Part shown: piece after piece, positions 7,986-11,473 of the stretch
How positions within the stretch are numbered: the stretch's first letter is position 1
How the letters are laid out: every line of letters starts with the position of its first letter
Assembly (NCBI GenBank): GCA_030633145.1
Contig: DAOVTM010000083.1
Location: 1-11,473, forward strand
Reading direction: 5' to 3'
Origin: Desulfobulbaceae bacterium
GTDB taxonomy: Bacteria > Desulfobacterota > Desulfobulbia > Desulfobulbales > Desulfobulbaceae
Length of the DNA: 11,473 nt
Notes under the pieces: model-generated
What the model was told of the DNA's origin: nothing
The model's database searches: none
The model's input: only the letters and a program-made list of their open reading frames with translations
Position numbers and translations under genes: made by a program

Positions 7986-8040
7986 GGATTTTTGTATCCT
8001 CTTTAAATTTTATGGTAACAATTCTTCCTGGTTCCTTCTG

Positions 8041-8064
8041 GTTTCCAAGCAGGAGACTGGGAAC
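8041..8064. repeat. Degenerate hairpin repeat
   Basis: Arms GTTTCCAAGC and GACTGGGAAC around AGGA pair at 7 of 10 positions. The end bases and the AGGA loop match the style of the hairpins in the cluster 300 bp away, so this is probably an old copy of the same family. Confidence 0.5.
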
Positions 8065-8145
8065 TATAGTAAATTCGTTGGATGTCAGACCGGCTACACT
8101 TGACACGGAAAGCTTCTTTAATAGTGGTGTAATTTACCCCAAGAT

Positions 8146-8298
8146 CTATTCCAAATTCCTTGGAAGAATCACGAACAAAGGCATAGCCAACTCCCATCCT
8201 GAGCACTTACGTTTCAAAGATTGGGCTGTCGCCGTTCCGATAGAAAACAGACTTACAAGTGCAATAACTCCCAACCCAAGGTATGATTTCGTCTTCAC
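8146..8298 (-). CDS. Short secreted-type reading frame, possibly the start of a broken gene
   Basis: A 50-residue frame with GTG start at 8298, preceded on its strand by GGGGAAAGGAAA. Residues 1-26 (KTKSYLGLGVIALVSLFSIG, then TATAQ) are a textbook signal peptide with cleavage after TATA. The mature part is only about 24 residues and unrecognised. Another minus-strand frame, opened at 8206 by GTG, continues to 8003 and begins with barrel-like text (RMGVGYAFVRDSSKEFGIDL). If the two were once one gene, a frameshift near 8206 and later repeat invasion broke it. It could equally be a genuine small exported protein. Confidence 0.35.
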   Translation of the reverse strand: MKTKSYLGLGVIALVSLFSIGTATAQSLKRKCSGWELAMPLFVILPRNLE

Positions 8299-8348
8299 TT
8301 TCCTTTCCCCTTTTTGGCTACCAACTTAAGGCGAGACAAGACGTAACT

Positions 8349-8549
8349 TCAAATAGATAACCTTTCTCTGGTTCCCATGCTCCAGCGTTTCTCTGGTTCC
8401 CATGCTCCAGCGTGGGAACCTTGAATGACCGCTCCAGCGGTCTCATCAGGACGCAGGAGCGTCCGGGTTACGTTCCCACGCTGGAGCGTGGGAACCAGTG
8501 GCAACAGCAGGGCAACGGGAAGAACTCGTTCAAGAATAATTTTTTTCAT
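8349..8549 (-). pseudogene. Signal-like gene start running into hairpin repeats
   Basis: The frame opens with ATG at 8549 and MKKIILERVLPVALLLPL, which looks like a secretion signal, then passes straight into the hairpin cluster, where the translation (PTLQRGN, GSHAGAWEPE) is simply the repeat read as protein. No ribosome site is obvious. It most likely marks the 5' end of a small gene interrupted by the repeats, or a chance frame. Confidence 0.25.
8363..8495. repeat. Cluster of palindromic hairpins (REPIN-like)
   Basis: A perfect 25-bp tandem duplication (8363-8387 and 8388-8412) starts the cluster; its first copy lacks the right arm. Four hairpins follow. At 8395-8420 the arms are GGTTCCCATGCT and AGCGTGGGAACC. 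At 8427-8442 they are GACCGCT and AGCGGTC. At 8449-8464 they are GGACGC and GCGTCC around AGGA. At 8472-8495 they are GTTCCCACGCT and AGCGTGGGAAC, a perfect 11-bp stem. The first and last are inverted relative to each other (loop CC against GG), the architecture of a REPIN or small MITE. Similar stem families are widespread in environmental genomes. Lying between convergent genes, the cluster could also end or stabilise transcripts, though no T-run follows. Confidence 0.85.
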
Positions 8550-8585
8550 ACGATTACAGATAGGGATGCAGGTGTTCCCTGTAGT

Positions 8586-10145
8586 TTAAAGCTGACTTTC
8601 AGGCGCAATATTCATAAACCAAGCCTTGAATCGACGCCCCCAAGTGGTCAGGGGTTCGGTGGTTTCAATCACGTCCCGGTTGTTGATTCGGCAGTGCCAC
8701 TCAAGGTTGCCCTTGCCGTTTTCCCGTACCCGGTAGGTGAGAGTTGCCAGATCGTCATCCATGTCTTGAGTCAAGCTGCCGACCATGGCCTCGGAATCAA
8801 TTAACAGACCCATTTCGGCATTGATATCAATGGAGCGGGGATCAAGATTCAGCGAGCCGACAAATATTTTTCTTCGATCAAAGAAAAACGCCTTGGTATG
8901 CAGGGTCAGCGCATCCGGACTATCTGTATTCCCTGTTATTTCCTGCGCCGCATTGGTGCGGGCTTCATACAGTTCAGCACCGGCTCTAATGACTGCCTTG
9001 CGGTAGCGTGCATAGGCGGAATGCACTGCTACATGATTGGTGGAAGCCAGTGAATTGGTGATGATAATGACCCTCACCCCCTTGGCGACCAGGTCACGAA
9101 TTAGCTGCACACCGCTGTCGCCGGGCACATAGTAAGGCGAAATAAATATTGCTTCCGTCTCAGCACTGAGCAGGACTTCATGCAGGTCATTGGCAAGTTG
9201 GTTTTGGGTTATGTCGATCTTGTTGGTCAGCTTGTCCGGGCTGTCAACAAGTACTCTTGCCGGTGCCACAAACAGCGGCTGTTGATTGGTAATGAGATCC
9301 TGCAACAACCGGCTGTTAAGCGCTCGCTCATAGACCGTATCATAAATGGCGGAGAGCTCGTCATTGATTTCAGTGCGAATGGTTTCCAGGTCTTCTTCCT
9401 GCCGGGGTTTGATGAACTGTGATATGGGTACGGCTCGTGAATGGTTCCAGTATTCATCGAATGAGCTGGATATGTCAGCCGTGATTGGACCCATTGCCAA
9501 AACATCAAAGTCAACAAACACAGAGTCTGTCTTGAGTTCAAAGTATTCATCGGCAATATTGCGGCCACCGACGACGCTGATCACATTGTCCACTGTAAAT
9601 GACTTGTTGTGCATGCGCCGATTTGCCTGACTGAATTGACCGACAAAATTAAGGGTTGAGAAGCCGCTTCGGGACAGCGGATTAAAGATGCGGATATTGA
9701 TATTGGGGTGTTGATTCAGCAAGAGAAAATAACGATCAGGAAAAGTGGTAAAAACATCATCTATGAGAAAGCGAATCCGAACACCTCGATCAGCTGCCAT
9801 GAGTAATGCCTTGGTCATCACAGCACCGGCTGTATCGTCTTTCATCAGAAAGTATTGCAGATCGATACTCTTTTCAGCCCGTTCTGCCAGCCGGAGCCGA
9901 ACACCCAGCGCATCCATTCCCTGGTCAAGGGGATAGAAGCCGGATAGACCTTGACTTGATGCGACCCAGTCCGTAACTTCCTTGCCCAGTGCCGTGTCAG
10001 TTGTGTCGGTAAAGGCAGCACTGTAAGGTTTAGGCTGGTCAAAGGATACCTTTGCGCAGCCGGAAAAAAGCAGTAGTAAAACCAGCAATACCGAAATTTT
10101 GCAAAGTCGGTACGTTGTCATCTTAAAATGTTGTATATCCGTCAA
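8586..10145 (-). CDS. Phospholipase D family lipoprotein (ClsC/YmdC-like)
   Basis: About 519 residues. The protein has a lipoprotein signal ending in LLLLFSGC (lipid-bearing Cys30) and then two HKD catalytic motifs. HNKSFTVD (His179, Lys181, Asp186) is followed by GGRNIADEYF, and HTKAFFFD (His416, Lys418, Asp423) is followed by GSLNLDPRS. It ends WGRRFKAWFMNIAPESQL, a C-terminus like that of ClsC. Members transfer phosphatidyl groups, making cardiolipin from two lipids; a general phospholipase D activity is the alternative. Start: the frame opens at TTG 10178, but AGGAG (10152-10156) lies 6 bases before TTG at 10145, which I prefer. ATG at 10121 gives an equally good 21-residue signal but has no ribosome site. 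It is downstream of the transglycosylase on the same strand. Confidence 0.88.
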   Translation of the reverse strand: MTDIQHFKMTTYRLCKISVLLVLLLLFSGCAKVSFDQPKPYSAAFTDTTDTALGKEVTDWVASSQGLSGFYPLDQGMDALGVRLRLAERAEKSIDLQYFLMKDDTAGAVMTKALLMAADRGVRIRFLIDDVFTTFPDRYFLLLNQHPNINIRIFNPLSRSGFSTLNFVGQFSQANRRMHNKSFTVDNVISVVGGRNIADEYFELKTDSVFVDFDVLAMGPITADISSSFDEYWNHSRAVPISQFIKPRQEEDLETIRTEINDELSAIYDTVYERALNSRLLQDLITNQQPLFVAPARVLVDSPDKLTNKIDITQNQLANDLHEVLLSAETEAIFISPYYVPGDSGVQLIRDLVAKGVRVIIITNSLASTNHVAVHSAYARYRKAVIRAGAELYEARTNAAQEITGNTDSPDALTLHTKAFFFDRRKIFVGSLNLDPRSIDINAEMGLLIDSEAMVGSLTQDMDDDLATLTYRVRENGKGNLEWHCRINNRDVIETTEPLTTWGRRFKAWFMNIAPESQL

Positions 10146-10163
10146 GTATTGCTCCTGTTGTTT

Positions 10164-10169
10164 ATTATA
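10164..10169 (-). promoter_or_regulatory. Possible -10 element before the phospholipase gene
   Basis: A perfect TATAAT on the minus strand, in the 67-bp gap after the transglycosylase. The matching -35 is poor (TGGCAA at 15-bp spacing). Initiation here would leave a leader of about 12 bases before TTG 10145 or about 36 before ATG 10121, so an active promoter would favour the ATG. Confidence 0.3.
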
Positions 10170-10245
10170 GTTCAGCAAGTTGTGTTGCCACTCGCATAAG
10201 ATGGGCTACGGAAAACAGCATGACATTTACCTCGTTCCAAAACGC

Positions 10246-11473
10246 TCATTTTCTCTTGTCAGCCATGGTTTGAGAGAGTTTGTAGGAGATGTAATATTTA
10301 TAAATATTAGAGACATACTGCACCGTTTCCCGGCCAATACGTTTTGCTGCGATTATCTCCACATTCTGAAACCAGACATTCGGATCAAGCCCTTTCTCTT
10401 TTGCCTCCTTGCGCAGCTTCTTTACCTTTGCCGGACCGGCATTATAGGCCGCAAAGGTGAACAGGTATTTGTTGAGCGTATCAATCTGCGGATCGTTGAA
10501 ATAGCGATCCTGAAGAAACCGAAGATATTTATGACCCGCATGGATGTTATCCTCCAGCTTGTTAATATCAGCAATCCCGACATTTTTATCAGCCGCTGTA
10601 CTCTGCAACAGCTGCATGATTCCCTGTGCCCCGGCATGACTGCGTTTGCTGTGATCAAGCAGCGATTCCTGGTAGGCAAGTGCTGCGGTCATAAGATAGT
10701 CAAAGTCGTAGCGTTTTGCATACGTCTTGAAAATTTCAACAGTAGCCTGATATTTTTTTAATTCTTCCGGGCTCAGGGAGTTGCGCGCCCACTTGTTATT
10801 TTTCAAATAGCGCTTAAACACCATGTTGCCAAGCAGGGTGCCTTTTTTTGCAGTCTTGTGAAATTCATTGACCACTGCGGCGAGTTTTGGGCTGTTTTTA
10901 CGAAAAGCCCAGCCAATTTTTCCATCGGTGTTGACCGCAATATCCGGGTAAAGGGTTATTTTTTCAAAAATTTGACTCCAAAATCGAGCCTTGTGATCAT
11001 CGACAATGACCATCGGGATAAGCCCTGCATTAACCATTTCAAGGAGATCGGAATCTTCCAGAAACTCGCTGACTTCACTGATGCGGACTGGGGCGATACC
11101 CTGTTTCTTAAAGGTCTGGTTCAGCTCAACAACATGCTGATAGTAACTGCTGGATGGGCGTAAATGCAGATCTTTCCCGGCAAGATCCTCTATGGATTTT
11201 ATCTCAGGCTGATCCTGACTGGCAACAACGATTTCCTTTACTCCGGTCAACAGTGGTGTGCTGAAATCAACAAGTTCTTTGCGCTTTGCTGTTATGGTCA
11301 GGTTTGCCGCAGCAATATCACCACGTCCCTCTGCCAGCGCAGTGAATAACTGGTCTCGCTGCACCGGCAGAAAGAGAATTTTTATCTTGACTGTGCCGGT
11401 CTTCTGTTTCTTGTTAATGAACTTTTCAAACGCCTGAAAATAGTCGACATTCACCCCGCGAGCCTGGCCTTTG
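10246..11473 (-). CDS. mltF: MltF-like membrane-bound lytic transglycosylase, N-terminus cut by the window
   Basis: 408 complete codons are visible. The frame stays open through the right edge (KGQARGVNVDYFQAFEKF), so the GTG at 11454 is an internal Val codon, and the signal peptide and first strands are missing. Residues about 1-230 (numbered from the first complete codon) are the second part of a solute-binding protein family 3 domain (GRGDIAAANLTITAKRKELV, DFSTPLLTG, GLIPMVIVDDH). Residues about 245-400 are the SLT catalytic domain: AYQESLLDH with catalytic Glu269, GAQGIMQLL (281-289), and FAAYNAGPAKV (340 onward). This order is that of MltF, which cleaves the MurNAc-GlcNAc bond with formation of anhydroMurNAc at the outer-membrane face. 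All SLT motifs are intact. It ends in a basic tail (ADKRK). It may share a transcript with the phospholipase gene, 100 bp on. Confidence 0.9.
   Translation of the reverse strand, partial: KGQARGVNVDYFQAFEKFINKKQKTGTVKIKILFLPVQRDQLFTALAEGRGDIAAANLTITAKRKELVDFSTPLLTGVKEIVVASQDQPEIKSIEDLAGKDLHLRPSSSYYQHVVELNQTFKKQGIAPVRISEVSEFLEDSDLLEMVNAGLIPMVIVDDHKARFWSQIFEKITLYPDIAVNTDGKIGWAFRKNSPKLAAVVNEFHKTAKKGTLLGNMVFKRYLKNNKWARNSLSPEELKKYQATVEIFKTYAKRYDFDYLMTAALAYQESLLDHSKRSHAGAQGIMQLLQSTAADKNVGIADINKLEDNIHAGHKYLRFLQDRYFNDPQIDTLNKYLFTFAAYNAGPAKVKKLRKEAKEKGLDPNVWFQNVEIIAAKRIGRETVQYVSNIYKYYISYKLSQTMADKRK

Larger units (their letters stand above)
7986..8362. other. Intergenic region, left part: decayed sequence
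   Basis: Between the convergent gene groups. It contains a degenerate hairpin at 8041-8064 and a short minus-strand frame at 8146-8298 (both listed). A weak stem, AGGGAT with ATCCT, directly after the barrel stop could help end transcription but is too short to call a terminator. I see nothing else. Confidence 0.5.

Noticed and set aside
8363..8495. CRISPR array
   Set aside because: The repeats are palindromes of different sequence and unequal spacing, with no uniform spacers and no cas genes.
8412..8804. Plus-strand 130-codon frame as a gene
   Set aside because: It starts inside the hairpin cluster and continues antisense to the well-supported phospholipase gene.
10180..10761. Plus-strand 193-codon frame as a gene
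   Set aside because: It lies antisense to the transglycosylase catalytic domain, whose motifs are all intact on the other strand.

Overview
The window looks like chromosomal DNA from an anaerobic, respiring Gram-negative bacterium. A Desulfobulbales-type member of the Desulfobacterota is my best guess. The basis is a periplasmic cytochrome with nine CXXCH motifs plus one CX4CH, a citramalate synthase, outer-membrane and lipoprotein genes, and a cluster of GTTCCCACGCT/AGCGTGGGAAC hairpins of a kind I associate with such genomes. The taxonomic guess is inference. The Gram-negative assignment is firmer, because there is a beta-barrel protein ending in Phe and an MltF-type murein hydrolase.

Layout. 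Positions 3-53 are the tail of a HicA-type toxin gene, overlapping by ATGA a HicB antitoxin gene (50-385). A 330-bp non-coding stretch with one imperfect inverted repeat follows. Next comes cimA (716-2314, citramalate synthase, isoleucine biosynthesis by the pyruvate route). A compact plus-strand cassette then runs from 2432 to 6562: a membrane-attached multiheme cytochrome c, an NtrB-like sensor histidine kinase starting 2 bp later, and a small membrane-anchored ComEA-like helix-hairpin-helix protein starting 1 bp after that. A 452-residue MipA/OmpV-like outer-membrane protein (6627-7985) follows in the same direction.

The 600 bp from 7986 to 8585 separate these genes from a convergent minus-strand group. 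They hold a REPIN-like hairpin cluster (8363-8495), a degenerate further copy near 8041, and two short minus-strand reading frames that begin like secretion signals but lead nowhere recognisable. The minus-strand group is a ClsC-like phospholipase D family lipoprotein (8586 to about 10145) preceded by an MltF-like lytic transglycosylase (10246 to beyond the window edge).

How the genes may work together: the cytochrome, kinase, helix-hairpin-helix and barrel genes look like one expression unit centred on the envelope. The most interesting reading is a redox or electron-transfer protein coupled to its own sensor kinase, possibly with an outer-membrane partner. No response regulator is present in the window. 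The phospholipase D and transglycosylase genes are an independent envelope-maintenance pair. I see no complete transposase, CRISPR array, tRNA or rRNA.
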